From an uncultured Treponema sp. (GTDB taxonomy: Bacteria > Spirochaetota > Spirochaetia > Treponematales > Treponemataceae): DNA of 64,000 nucleotides. The translations under genes were made by a program, and so were the position numbers. The DNA lies in contig CAMVDX010000009.1 of assembly GCA_947166355.1 (NCBI GenBank), positions 20,266 through 84,265 of the forward strand, read 5' to 3'. Of this stretch, positions 42,862 through 52,049 are shown piece by piece. The notes below the pieces were generated by a model. It did no database searches. It was given only the letters and a program-made list of their open reading frames with translations, and was not told the origin of the DNA. Positions within the stretch are counted from its first letter, which is position 1. Every line of letters begins with the position of its first letter.

Positions 42862-43770
42862 TTATTGCTCCCATTCGATATTAACATTTAACCCAGAAGT
42901 TGAAGCATTTTCAGGGGCAATAAAATTTACGGGACACCAAGTTAGATTTTTTAGCGACAACGGGCAACTATACTCTGAATAGAAACTGTTTGCACCATAA
43001 GGATTTATAGGACCACCCATATTCATGTTTAGTGAATAATTATAATTATATGTTTTATCACATATACTAAGATTTGCATAATTAAGGTATAGGACTGATT
43101 CTTTGACTACAACAGGAGCACTTAATGAATAACTTCCCTCTACACAGGTAGCATAATTATAAAAAATACCCATACCCGAATTTATCGGAGTACTTGAAGT
43201 TAATGTAGAAATAGTTTTCCCCATTCCTGTTACATTATTAACTCCCAGTTGCATATTACTAAATCCTAGTAATTCATTTCTTGTATCAAACTTATAATTT
43301 ACTTCAAATGACTTTCCACATTCAACTTCGGTTGGACACGTTAAAGACATATCAAAAGGTCGTAAAGTAAATGTAACAGTAGTTGCTTTATTTGATTCGA
43401 TTTTAATATCTTTTGCATAACCACTTCCATAAGCTATATTTCCACTTTCTGCTAGAATTACAGCATTATAAGTTCCTTCATTCATAATCAATTTCTTTTC
43501 AGATGCCAAAGAAAATGTTTCATCGTATTTATTCGTAGCATTATAAATCACAAGCTGATAACTTGTTACTTTTGGCTGTATTTCATCCAGCACATATGCT
43601 GCTCTTGCTGCACCAGATGAACCAAAATTAAATAAAAGTTCTCCCTGTCCCGAAGCAATTTCACAATCTCCTGTACTCTCGTCTGGGATATTAGCATTAC
43701 TACAACTAATTGCAAAACTGCCAATCAGTACCAAAAAACATAAGGTTAAAATAGATTTAGTTACTTTCAT
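42862..43770 (-). CDS. Putative lipoprotein of unknown function
   Basis: 302 aa. Signal peptide MKVTKSILTLCFLVLIGSFA with lipobox AISC, so probably lipid-anchored. The mature part is beta-rich (SYQLVIYNATNKYDETFSLA, VTFTLRPFDMSLTCPTEVEC) and reminiscent of immunoglobulin-like surface lipoproteins, but no family was recognised. GGAGG lies before the ATG. It is convergent with the MetH-activation gene and divergent from an XRE regulator that may control it. Confidence 0.65.
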   Translation of the reverse strand: MKVTKSILTLCFLVLIGSFAISCSNANIPDESTGDCEIASGQGELLFNFGSSGAARAAYVLDEIQPKVTSYQLVIYNATNKYDETFSLASEKKLIMNEGTYNAVILAESGNIAYGSGYAKDIKIESNKATTVTFTLRPFDMSLTCPTEVECGKSFEVNYKFDTRNELLGFSNMQLGVNNVTGMGKTISTLTSSTPINSGMGIFYNYATCVEGSYSLSAPVVVKESVLYLNYANLSICDKTYNYNYSLNMNMGGPINPYGANSFYSEYSCPLSLKNLTWCPVNFIAPENASTSGLNVNIEWEQ

Positions 43771-43790
43771 TTACTCCTCCTATTATTTCA

Positions 43791-43815
43791 TTAGTAATAA
43801 ATGACTTATTACTAA
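43791..43815. promoter_or_regulatory. Inverted repeat between the lipoprotein and XRE genes
   Basis: TTAGTAATA (43791-43799) and TATTACTAA (43807-43815), perfect 9-bp arms with a 7-base spacer. A likely operator for the adjacent XRE regulator. Confidence 0.5.
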
Positions 43816-43908
43816 TACAACTAGTCTATAATACTAATTATATACACATTAGGAACATCTGTCTACTTTAATCAATTTACTAGGTAAAAATTACTATCAT
43901 TAGAAATA

Positions 43909-44250
43909 ATGAGTTTTAATGAAAATCTAAAAGAAGCAATGTATTGCAAAAATCTTACGACAATACAGCTGGCCAATTTAACGGATATCAATTCTGGAAC
44001 AATAAGCAATTACCTCAAAACAAAAGGTTCAATGCCACCTGCAGACAAAGCACTTAAACTTGCAAAAGCACTAGATGTTAGCGTAGATTTTTTGATAAAC
44101 GGATTTGACACAAAATCAGAATCTTCAATTCAACAAAAAAGTCCTTTTTCTATAGAAGTATTTAAAATTGCACAAAAAATGGATAGCTTAGATAAAGATG
44201 AACTTACTATTATTAATAGTATGGTTGATTTGTTGAAAAAGAAAAAATGA
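43909..44250 (+). CDS. XRE-family HTH regulator
   Basis: 113 aa. HTH at about residues 8-63: MYCKNLTTIQLANLTDINSG, TISNYLKTKGSMPPADKALK, LAKALDVSVDFLINGF. The C-terminal 45 residues are helical (IAQKMDSLDKDELTIINSMV) and may dimerise. It is a paralogue of the regulator at 59231. The -10-like TATCAT lies 8 bases before the ATG. Confidence 0.85.
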   Translation: MSFNENLKEAMYCKNLTTIQLANLTDINSGTISNYLKTKGSMPPADKALKLAKALDVSVDFLINGFDTKSESSIQQKSPFSIEVFKIAQKMDSLDKDELTIINSMVDLLKKKK

Positions 44251-44284
44251 TTAGAACATCCTAACTGTATCAAATTTTTATATA

Positions 44285-44312
44285 TTGACTTTTTGACATG
44301 CTATAGTATATT
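44285..44312 (+). promoter_or_regulatory. Promoter of the structured RNA
   Basis: TTGACT (44285-44290), 16 bases, TATATT (44307-44312). Transcription would start near G44319, exactly at the base of the RNA's closing stem. Confidence 0.55.
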
Positions 44313-44318
44313 TATATT

Positions 44319-44432
44319 GTCGTTTACGTCAGAGATAGCCACTGCGGTGTTTCCTTTTTTGGATTCTGCGACAGAGGAGTGCTGCCCTCTAACGATATTA
44401 TTACTCCTGCTTATTGGCAGGAGTTATTTTTT
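44319..44432 (+). ncRNA. Strongly structured candidate RNA, about 114 nt
   Basis: Visible pairings: closing stem TCGTT (44320-44324) with AACGA (44391-44395); an arm GTCAGA with TCTGCGAC (two-base bulge) capped by CCAC/GGTG; a hairpin AGAGG/CCTCT; then a terminator ACTCCTGC (44403-44410), 6-base loop, GCAGGAGT (44417-44424) followed by TATTTTTTTA. A promoter lies right before it. It does not match a family I know. Its last 32 nt are antisense to the end of the convergent gene at 44401. Confidence 0.6.
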
Positions 44433-44892
44433 TATATCTCTTGTTTTGTAATCTGCTTGCCGGTTGTTTATATGTTGATGCAAATAAAACAAGCTTATTT
44501 TCAATCACTCTTACAAACAGACAGTCTACAAATTTATTATTCCTTTTTATAAAACCGATTGATTCTTGATTAAGATCATAATAAATATCTGTACGATTGT
44601 CTAAAATGTTTTGAATATTTTCAAATAAACGATTGTCGTAATGTCTATTTAAATAATGGTCGATTAAATACGATTTATCAGCATATAAATGATAATCTTC
44701 TATACCATCAAAAACAATCATATCTCTAACAGACATGATTCCTATAGGTTTTCTTTCATCTTTATTTTTAAAGAATAATCTGACTTGTTCCTGATCTTTA
44801 TTCCATAATTGGTCGGCTTTCTCTTCAGCCTCTTTTATCCACAATTCAATATTATGACGGGCTTCTTCTTTTTCGATTTCTAATAATTCCAT
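44401..44892 (-). CDS. Small protein, possibly a barnase/EndoU-like (PBECR) nuclease
   Basis: 163 aa. The N-terminus is helical and acidic; the C-terminal 90 residues (YLIDHYLNRHYDNRLFENIQ, NILDNRTDIYYDLNQESIGF, LFVRVIENKLVLFASTYKQP) follow the helix-helix-strand order of phage-type barnase/EndoU/ColicinE5-like nucleases. This is a pattern match only. ATG 44892 has AGGAA 5 bases upstream; a 10-bp inverted repeat (CTGAAAATTG 44901-44910, CAATTTTCAG 44945-44954) lies in the leader and could control translation. Its 3' end overlaps the structured RNA on the other strand. Confidence 0.45.
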   Translation of the reverse strand: MELLEIEKEEARHNIELWIKEAEEKADQLWNKDQEQVRLFFKNKDERKPIGIMSVRDMIVFDGIEDYHLYADKSYLIDHYLNRHYDNRLFENIQNILDNRTDIYYDLNQESIGFIKRNNKFVDCLFVRVIENKLVLFASTYKQPASRLQNKRYKKITPANKQE

Positions 44893-45130
44893 ACAAGTTC
44901 CTGAAAATTGTAATAAAAACACGACTGTGCCTTAGTCCAACTGCCAATTTTCAGAAGACGTATGGTAAATGACCGTGCAGCACCAAATAAAAAACATATT
45001 TCACAATAAATTGGGCTGATAGTAAGTGACTGCAACCTTTACAATTCAAAGTTAATAAAATAGCCCCAGAAAGTCAACAGATAATGTTCTTAAATAATTC
45101 CGTACGATTCTGGGACTTTGTAAAGGAGAT

Positions 45131-45152
45131 GCTGAAACAAGTTCAGCATGAC
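45131..45152. repeat. Family C hairpin after the phosphohexomutase gene
   Basis: GCTGAA, loop ACAAG, TTCAGCATGACA. It lies just after the mutase stop and may end its mRNA. The rest of the 44923-45155 gap holds inverted repeat arms CCCAGAA and TTCTGGG and no gene. Confidence 0.6.
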
Positions 45153-45155
45153 AAG

Positions 45156-46658
45156 TTATTTTAGACAGCTGCGGTCCAGGCGGTCAAAGCCATCTGTGAG
45201 CTGGCGGGCAATTTCTACGAGCTTGGCCAGGTCGCCTTTTCTTGCACCTTCGATATTAAGCGGCATAACAGGGTCGTGGAGTGACAATCTCAAAAGCATC
45301 CAGCCCTGAACACGTTCACCTTTAAAGCTGATTCTGACACCCTCGAAGGATTCAGGCATTTCGTATTCTGCTTCGATTGCACGGCGTTTGAATTCTGCAA
45401 GTACGCTCTGGCCGTAAGTCTTAAAATCATCACCAGAAATCTTAAAGCGGTATTCGCCTTCTTCTACAAGTGGAGGAAGTTTTTCGATAAGGCTGTCGAG
45501 CTTTTTGCCCTGAGAAGCAGACTGTGCAAGAGCAATTACAAGCTTAACGGCGAGGAAGGCTCCATCATCAAGGAAGTAATTATCCTTCAAAGCTCCGTGG
45601 CCAGAAGTTTCCATGGCGAGAGGAGCTACAATTCCCTTTGCATTCAATTCCTTCTGCTTGTTGATTACGTTCTTGTAACCGCGCATGTAGCAGAGGTGCT
45701 TAAGACCAAGTACATCCTGAAGGAAGTATGTAAGACGGTCTGAAGTAACACTGTCTGTAATAATTGTAGAACCCGGATACTCAGGAGCGAGAATTGCGGC
45801 AATCATAGCGATGATAGAGTCGCGGTTAATTTCGCTTCCGTCGCTGAGAACAGCTGACATACGGTCAACATCGGTATCAAAAATCAAACCAAGGTCTGCC
45901 TTGTTATTCAAAACGGCGCTGCGGATTGCTTCCATTGCCTGTTTATTTTCCGGGTTAGGAATATGATTCGGGAACATTCCATCCGGCTCAAGGAACTGGC
46001 TGCCAGTTGTGTCAGCTCCAAGCGGCTGCAGAATTTTATCTACAAAGAAACCGCTCGCACCATTGCCACTATCAACTACAATGTGAAGACCTGAGAGAGG
46101 TTTATCGCCCTTGCCAAGACTTGCAAGACCGTCAGCAATTTTTCCGCGCAGATAATCAGCATAAATAGTAAGCAGATCAAGCTTTTCAACTGGAGCATTC
46201 ACCTTTGCCGGATTCAAGAAGCCTGCAAGATTCAAAATCTCAGTAATATCTTCGTGCTCAAGACCGCCATCAATATCAAAAAATTTAATTCCATTTCGAT
46301 TAAAAGGAAGGTGGCTCGCCGTAATCATTGCAGAGCCGTTGAAATTTGTTTCCGGGAAAACAATCGACATGAACATTGCAGGCGTTGTTGCCATACCGCA
46401 ATCCACAACTGTAGCACCTGCGCTAATCATTCCTTCAATAAGAGCCTCAGCCAAAGCCGGTCCCGTAACACGAGAATCACGACCAACTCCAAGACGAAGT
46501 GCTGTCGCATCAACATCAAGTTTTTTTGCAAGCCAGCTTACATAAGCACAGCCAATCTGCTTTGCAATCTGTGGAGTAAGATTTACATTCTCTCCTTCCA
46601 CACCTTCTATAGCAACACCACGGACATCGCTTCCGTTCTGCAATTTCATTAAATCCAT
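45156..46658 (-). CDS. Phosphomannomutase/phosphoglucomutase family enzyme
   Basis: 500 aa alpha-D-phosphohexomutase. Catalytic serine loop TASHLPFNRNGIKFF, metal loop FDTDVDR, sugar-binding loop METSGHGALKDN and a C-terminal phosphate-binding region (RISFKGERVQGWMLLRLSLH) are all present. It interconverts hexose 1- and 6-phosphates; whether mannose, glucose or glucosamine is preferred cannot be read from the sequence. AAGGA lies 8 bases before the ATG. Confidence 0.9.
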   Translation of the reverse strand: MDLMKLQNGSDVRGVAIEGVEGENVNLTPQIAKQIGCAYVSWLAKKLDVDATALRLGVGRDSRVTGPALAEALIEGMISAGATVVDCGMATTPAMFMSIVFPETNFNGSAMITASHLPFNRNGIKFFDIDGGLEHEDITEILNLAGFLNPAKVNAPVEKLDLLTIYADYLRGKIADGLASLGKGDKPLSGLHIVVDSGNGASGFFVDKILQPLGADTTGSQFLEPDGMFPNHIPNPENKQAMEAIRSAVLNNKADLGLIFDTDVDRMSAVLSDGSEINRDSIIAMIAAILAPEYPGSTIITDSVTSDRLTYFLQDVLGLKHLCYMRGYKNVINKQKELNAKGIVAPLAMETSGHGALKDNYFLDDGAFLAVKLVIALAQSASQGKKLDSLIEKLPPLVEEGEYRFKISGDDFKTYGQSVLAEFKRRAIEAEYEMPESFEGVRISFKGERVQGWMLLRLSLHDPVMPLNIEGARKGDLAKLVEIARQLTDGFDRLDRSCLK

Positions 46659-46806
46659 AAAAGTTTCCTTAATAATAGTTTTTTATAATTATATTCTGAT
46701 AGGGTCAAAACAACAAGTAGGATTTTCTGCATAAGCATTTTCTTCATTATATTTTTCTATATTATATTTTATAAAACGCTGATTTTTGATATAATATTCC
46801 GTTGCG

Positions 46807-48549
46807 ATGAATTACGAAAACCCGCTGATTGTTCAGGGAGACCGCTCTCTTCTTTTGGATGTGCATGCACCGCTTGCAGAAGAATGCCGAAATGCACTAA
46901 TTCCATTTGCAGAGCTCGAAAAATCTCCTGAGCATCTTCACACATACCGGCTTACTCCCCTTTCTCTCTGGAACGCTGCCAGTGCAGGCTTTTCCGCAGA
47001 TGATGCTATAGACGTGCTTCAGAAATTTGCCCGTTATGATGTTCCGCAGTCAGTTACTATGTGGATTAAGGAAACTTCAAGCCGCTTTGGAAAAATCAAG
47101 CTGATTGAAGGGCCGGATATTGAAGTTCCTGTAAAAGAAGGAAGCGCAGAAAAAATCATAGAGCATCATCTTTATCTTGTTGCAGACTCGATTGCAGTTT
47201 TTAAAGAGATTGCGGCAAACCATGCAGTAAAAAAACTTTTAACAACTACAATAAATAGTGATGATGCGCCGGAGTTTTCATTCCTCCTAAAGCTCACAGA
47301 CCGCGGCACAATTAAGCAGCTGCTCTTACAGGCAGGCTGGCCAGTAAAAGACGAGGTTTCTCTTATAGACGGCGAACCGCTTGATGTTTCACTAAGAACA
47401 ACAACTGCTGCCGGCCGTAAACTTGAAATCCGCGAATATCAGATTGGAGCAGCCCGCGCACTTGTCGGAGACAAAGGTCCGGGCACAGGCTTTGGAACAA
47501 TCGTTCTGCCTTGTGGAGCTGGAAAAACCATAGTCGGCATGCAGATTATGGATATGCTTAAAACTTCTACTCTGATTATCACGACAAATATTTCTGCCGT
47601 TCATCAGTGGATAGATGAACTGTTAGATAAAACTAACCTGACAACCGAACAGATTGCCGAATATTCAGGTGAATCAAAAACAATAAAGCAGGTAACAGTT
47701 GCAACCTATCAGGTTCTTACCTGGCGGCCAGATAAAGAAGGTCCTTATCCTCACTTTTCACTTTTCCATGAAAGACCATGGGGACTGATAATTTATGATG
47801 AAGTTCATATGCTTCCGGCTCCGGTTTTTCGTGTTGTCGCAGATTTACAGGCAGTTCGCCGTGTTGGTCTTACAGCAACTCTTGTTCGCGAGGATGGCTG
47901 CGAAGGTTATGTTTTCAGTCTAGTTGGTCCTAAGCGTTACGATGTTCCATGGAAAGAGCTTGAACGAGACCAATGGATTGCAAGTGCTGAATGTATAGAA
48001 GTTCGCATTGATTTACCTGCATATCAGGAAATTGATTATGCTGTAGCTGGCGTTCGTGAGAAGCACAAAATTGCAAGCATGAATCCTGACAAACTACCGG
48101 TAGTTAGTAAAATTATACAGCAATTCCCTGATGATAAAATTCTTGTAATCGGTCAGTATCTTCAACAGCTTGATGAAATTGTAAAAGAACTCAACTGCCC
48201 TATTATTACAGGAAAAACTCCAACCGCAGAACGCGATAAAATTTACAACGAATTCCGCCAGGGAAAAATCCGCGTTCTGGTAGTTTCTAAAGTTGCAAAC
48301 TTTGCAATCGATTTACCAGATGCCTCACTTGCAATTCAGGTAAGCGGAACCTTTGGAAGCCGGCAGGAAGAAGCTCAGAGACTTGGCCGTATTCTTCGTC
48401 CAAAAGAACGAAAATCTCGCTTCTTTACTTTAATTACCCGAAACACAGTTGAAGAAGAATTTGGAGCTAACCGTCAGAAGTTCCTTGCCGAACAAGGCTA
48501 TGAATATAAAATTGTAAGATACGATGGAGAGTTGAATCTTAATGAATGA
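46807..48549 (+). CDS. XPB-type DNA repair helicase
   Basis: 580 aa bacterial homologue of XPB/Rad25. N-terminal domain typical of bacterial XPB (about 1-190), then the helicase core: Walker A PCGAGKTIVGMQIM near residue 235, DEVH near 331 (IIYDEVHMLPAPVF), RRVGLTATLVREDG, RED motif and C-terminal motif VI EEAQRLGRILRPKERKSRFF. Such helicases unwind DNA in repair; in bacteria the role is not settled. The -10 box lies 11 bases before the ATG. It overlaps its partner gene by 8 bases. Confidence 0.92.
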   Translation: MNYENPLIVQGDRSLLLDVHAPLAEECRNALIPFAELEKSPEHLHTYRLTPLSLWNAASAGFSADDAIDVLQKFARYDVPQSVTMWIKETSSRFGKIKLIEGPDIEVPVKEGSAEKIIEHHLYLVADSIAVFKEIAANHAVKKLLTTTINSDDAPEFSFLLKLTDRGTIKQLLLQAGWPVKDEVSLIDGEPLDVSLRTTTAAGRKLEIREYQIGAARALVGDKGPGTGFGTIVLPCGAGKTIVGMQIMDMLKTSTLIITTNISAVHQWIDELLDKTNLTTEQIAEYSGESKTIKQVTVATYQVLTWRPDKEGPYPHFSLFHERPWGLIIYDEVHMLPAPVFRVVADLQAVRRVGLTATLVREDGCEGYVFSLVGPKRYDVPWKELERDQWIASAECIEVRIDLPAYQEIDYAVAGVREKHKIASMNPDKLPVVSKIIQQFPDDKILVIGQYLQQLDEIVKELNCPIITGKTPTAERDKIYNEFRQGKIRVLVVSKVANFAIDLPDASLAIQVSGTFGSRQEEAQRLGRILRPKERKSRFFTLITRNTVEEEFGANRQKFLAEQGYEYKIVRYDGELNLNE

Positions 48550-50671
48550 AAATGAAATCTCAAAATGGCAGGAAGCAATTTCCTCTCTACCAGACAAGCA
48601 TTTTTTTAATACAATGCATCTCTACCTTGGAGAAATTAAAACTCCCTATAACAAGCAGCGTCTGACACAACAGCTTGCGGCTTTTATTAAAAGGGAAGAA
48701 AATCTTACAAATCTTCTCACACTTCTAGATAGTTTTGACATTACGATTCTCACTGCGATTTCTCTGATTCCAAACGCAACTCAAGAAACAATTGTAGAGT
48801 TCTTTCACACTGAATATTCTGTCACAGAAATTTATGCAGAAATAATCAATCTTATAGAAAGACTTCTAATTTATAAGGAACAATCTGACACCGGTAAAGA
48901 GTTAATAAAAATAAATCCGCTTATCCGAGAAAACCTTTTACCTTTTCTTGACACTAAACTTATTTTTCCCGACTATACTGTCTCAACTTTTTCACAAGAT
49001 GATTTTTTTGCAATCTCTCCGAATCTTTTAGCAGCCTTTATTACATATATAAGAATTAGAGGAATCTCCTGCAAAGCAGACGGAACAATTAAAAAAAATG
49101 ATATAAATCGTCTTTCTGAAATCTTTCCGGGCAACGAAAAATTACTACAGCTTTTAATGAATTCTTTTACAAACCTTTCGTTGGTTTATGAAAGTGAAAA
49201 TGGCAAGGGGTATAAATTAGAACTCGGAAGAATCCGTAAGTTTGCCGAGCTCTCCGAACTTCAACAGTACACACTTTTATGTGCGGCGGCCGTTTCACGA
49301 TTCAGCAAAGACGGATTGAAAAAAGAAGCGCAGCTATTGATTGACTGTCTTTCTTCTATACCTGAAAGTGGATTCAGCCGTGACAGCATTCTTCGGCTTG
49401 CCTTTTTAGCAGGTACTTATACCGAAGATGGAAATGCGGTCGCAAGAAAAAGCAGATTCAGCCGCATTCTTGAAGCTGCCCGACAAGAAGCCGGAACAGA
49501 GCCCGAACAAAATGCAGAGTTACTAGACCGCATGATTGATTGCGCTGTCGAGTTTGGTCTTCTCAGAAAAATCGGAAAAACAGAAGATGGAATTGATTTA
49601 TACAAAAGCGCCAATGACATAATAGCGAATAATAATCAGACATCTTCACTAACTAACGATAGTTTGTTATATGGTAATTCTACAGAATCACAGCAAGCAC
49701 CAAAGGTTTTAAACATTGATTCTACATTCACTGTTACACTCATGCCTGGGCTCAAATTAAAAGAACTTCTTCCTCTTACAGATTTTATGCTCGTCAAAAA
49801 AAATGAAGTTGTTACTGAATTTGAAATTACACGGCAGTCTGTTTCAGAAGGCTTTGATAATGATTTAACTCCTGAAACAATTTTCGAACGTATTGAGAAA
49901 TATTCTTATTATCCTATTCCTCAAAATCTCAAAATTAATATTACCGAATGGTATAATTCTTATTCTTCTGCAAAATTGTATTATGGATATATTCTTAAAG
50001 TCGCAGATAATAATATTTCTTTAATAGAAAAAAATCCAAACATTCAAAAATACATAAAAGAAAAACTATCTGAAGGAATTTATCTCTTAAATCTTCCGGC
50101 TGGTACAGATATTAATGAATTTATTAACGAAAGCGCGCTGGAATTTCTGGGTAATGTAAAAACCTCACTTACAAAATCTGAGTTCACAACTTTTCCACTT
50201 TTACGTAATGGTCATAAACCTGCTATTCTTAATACTCAAAACAAAACTGTAAAAAAGACTTCAATTTCAGAAGCAGATAAAATTCTTAAATCTCTTAACT
50301 CATGCCTTGCAAATCTGGAAATGGATAAACATATCAAAGAAAGCCTTGCACACCGAATATCAAACCGTCTTATTCTTTCTGAAAACCAGTTGAAAACCGC
50401 TGCGGTCCGCACAGAAATTCTTGAAGCCGACGGCATGGATTTTGCAGGTAAGATTCATTTGATAGAAGCCGCTATAAAAGATGAAGATTTAATGGAATTA
50501 CAAATGCCTGATGCAAATGGAAAGGGTTTATTTTTTACTGTAATCGGAACGCCTCTTAGCATTTCACGGCAGCCAGGCGAAGCAGTAATGCGCTTTCAAC
50601 TTGAGCCGACAAAAGATATTCAAAATTTACTTGTAAGTAGAATAACACACTTACGAAGACTGAGGTTTTAA
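48542..50671 (+). CDS. Helicase-associated protein (Helicase_C_3 type), XPB partner
   Basis: 709 aa. N-terminal half contains repeated winged-helix-like regions (FDITILTAISLIPNATQETI). Around residues 395-480 lies the Helicase_C_3-like domain (DSTFTVTLMPGLKLKELLPL, TPETIFERIEKYSYYPIPQN, LKINITEWYNSYSSAKLYYG). In other bacteria a protein with this domain is encoded beside XPB and is thought to work with it, as Bax1 does in archaea. The ATG lies inside the end of the XPB gene, so they are translationally coupled. Confidence 0.8.
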   Translation: MNENEISKWQEAISSLPDKHFFNTMHLYLGEIKTPYNKQRLTQQLAAFIKREENLTNLLTLLDSFDITILTAISLIPNATQETIVEFFHTEYSVTEIYAEIINLIERLLIYKEQSDTGKELIKINPLIRENLLPFLDTKLIFPDYTVSTFSQDDFFAISPNLLAAFITYIRIRGISCKADGTIKKNDINRLSEIFPGNEKLLQLLMNSFTNLSLVYESENGKGYKLELGRIRKFAELSELQQYTLLCAAAVSRFSKDGLKKEAQLLIDCLSSIPESGFSRDSILRLAFLAGTYTEDGNAVARKSRFSRILEAARQEAGTEPEQNAELLDRMIDCAVEFGLLRKIGKTEDGIDLYKSANDIIANNNQTSSLTNDSLLYGNSTESQQAPKVLNIDSTFTVTLMPGLKLKELLPLTDFMLVKKNEVVTEFEITRQSVSEGFDNDLTPETIFERIEKYSYYPIPQNLKINITEWYNSYSSAKLYYGYILKVADNNISLIEKNPNIQKYIKEKLSEGIYLLNLPAGTDINEFINESALEFLGNVKTSLTKSEFTTFPLLRNGHKPAILNTQNKTVKKTSISEADKILKSLNSCLANLEMDKHIKESLAHRISNRLILSENQLKTAAVRTEILEADGMDFAGKIHLIEAAIKDEDLMELQMPDANGKGLFFTVIGTPLSISRQPGEAVMRFQLEPTKDIQNLLVSRITHLRRLRF

Positions 50672-51330
50672 TGGAACTATATATTGTAAGACACGGCACC
50701 ACCGACTGGAATGCAGAAAAAAGATTTCAGGGTGCACAGGATATTGAACTCAACGAAAACGGACGGAAACTTGCAGCAGAACTCGGCCAGCGGCTCGATG
50801 CTCAGGGAGTAGATTTTTACTGCATTTTCTCTTCACCGCTAATCCGTGCTTATGAAACTGCCTGCTTAATCCGTGGACACAAGACTTATCCGATTATAAG
50901 AAATCCGCTTCTTACAGAAATCAGTTTTGGCGGATTAGAAGGGCTTCCTTATGATGACTGGATTAACACGGATCATCCCCGAAAATATTTTTTCACTGAG
51001 CCTGCACGTTATGAACCGCCGGAGGGTGGAGAAACCTTTGAGGCTGTCTGTGAACGGACAAAACGGTTTGTACAAACAGTGATAGAACCTGTTCAAAAAA
51101 CAAAACCTGATTCGCGCATTATGATTGTAGCGCACGGGGCACTGCTTGCCGGAATGATGTGCTACCTTGACGGGCACGGCGTTGAAAACTTCTGGGGCAG
51201 CGGACTTAAAGGAAACTGCGAGGAAACAGTATATTGTTTTGACGGCAGCCATTGGACAAAAACCGCAGAAGACGAAGCACATGTTAATCCGTATACAAAG
51301 ATTACTTCGTTGCAAGGCTCATCGCAATGA
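50671..51330 (+). CDS. Histidine phosphatase (phosphoglycerate mutase-like)
   Basis: 219 aa. RHG motif at the start (MELYIVRHGTTDWNAEKRFQ), a second Arg (SSPLIRAYETACLI), the acid residue region FGGLEG and the C-terminal His (MIVAHGALLAGMM). The substrate is unknown; relatives are GpmB, CobC and PhoE-type phosphatases. The start overlaps the previous stop by one base (TAATG). The last residues (SLQGSSQ) and the stop merge into a family A repeat. Confidence 0.88.
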   Translation: MELYIVRHGTTDWNAEKRFQGAQDIELNENGRKLAAELGQRLDAQGVDFYCIFSSPLIRAYETACLIRGHKTYPIIRNPLLTEISFGGLEGLPYDDWINTDHPRKYFFTEPARYEPPEGGETFEAVCERTKRFVQTVIEPVQKTKPDSRIMIVAHGALLAGMMCYLDGHGVENFWGSGLKGNCEETVYCFDGSHWTKTAEDEAHVNPYTKITSLQGSSQ

Positions 51331-51406
51331 CGTCATTGCGAGCGCAGCGAAGCAATCCATTTTACATAGATTGCCACGTCGCCCATTCGGGCTCCTCGCA
51401 ATGACA
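51331..51406. repeat. Family A hairpin unit
   Basis: CGTCATTGCGAGCGCAGCG to GGCTCCTCGCAATGACA. The right arm has the self-complementary tip GCCCattcGGGC. Confidence 0.9.
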
Positions 51407-51424
51407 TATAAACAAGGAAAAACT

Positions 51425-52030
51425 ATGACACTAAAAAAATCTGACAAAACATCAATAGAAAAAACAGCCGCCGTACTCCGCGAAGGCGGCATAGTAATAA
51501 TTCCTACAGATACAGTTTACGGCTTCAGTGGTATTGTTGATTTAAAAACTTCAACAACTCATTTTATGACTGATGCAAAAATTCGAGCAATTAAAGGTCG
51601 TGCTGAATCAAAGCCGCTTATCCAGCTGATTGCACATCCAGAAGATATTTTCACATATACTGATGATAAAATTCCTTCTGAATTACTTGCAAAATGGCCG
51701 GGTGCTTTAACAATTATAGTACACGTCAAAAAAGACTCACCTCTTGCCCAAACTTCAATTCCAGAATCCGGAACTATAGCTTTTCGCTGCCCGGGAGATG
51801 AATGGCTCAGAAAAATCATAGAAAAATGCCAGTCTCCGATTTTCAGTACAAGCGTGAACCGGAGCGGACAACCAGTACTTGATACCGCCTCCGCTATCAC
51901 CGTAGAATTCGAAAATGAAGTTGACCTCATAATAAATGACGGTGACAAAAAAGGCGCTCTTCCTTCAACACTTGTCACTATAGAAAATGGCAATATCCGT
52001 ATATTAAGACAAGGCAGTGTAAAAATCTAA
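51425..52030 (+). CDS. L-threonylcarbamoyladenylate synthase family (Sua5/YrdC/YciO)
   Basis: 201 aa YrdC domain: GGIVIIPTDTVYGFSG, IRAIKGRAESKPLIQLI, WPGALTIIVHV, TIAFRCPGDEWLRKI and STSVNRSGQPVLDT. The family makes threonylcarbamoyl-AMP for tRNA t6A, although YciO members have weak activity. I chose ATG 51425 with AAGGA 7 bases upstream; the longer frame back to 51167 is repeat and overlap sequence. Confidence 0.9.
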   Translation: MTLKKSDKTSIEKTAAVLREGGIVIIPTDTVYGFSGIVDLKTSTTHFMTDAKIRAIKGRAESKPLIQLIAHPEDIFTYTDDKIPSELLAKWPGALTIIVHVKKDSPLAQTSIPESGTIAFRCPGDEWLRKIIEKCQSPIFSTSVNRSGQPVLDTASAITVEFENEVDLIINDGDKKGALPSTLVTIENGNIRILRQGSVKI

Positions 52031-52049
52031 ATTTTGATTTTGAATAAAA

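Noticed and set aside
44319..44892. Type III toxin-antitoxin (ToxIN-like)
   Set aside because: The RNA has no tandem repeats and lies on the opposite strand to the protein gene, convergent with it.
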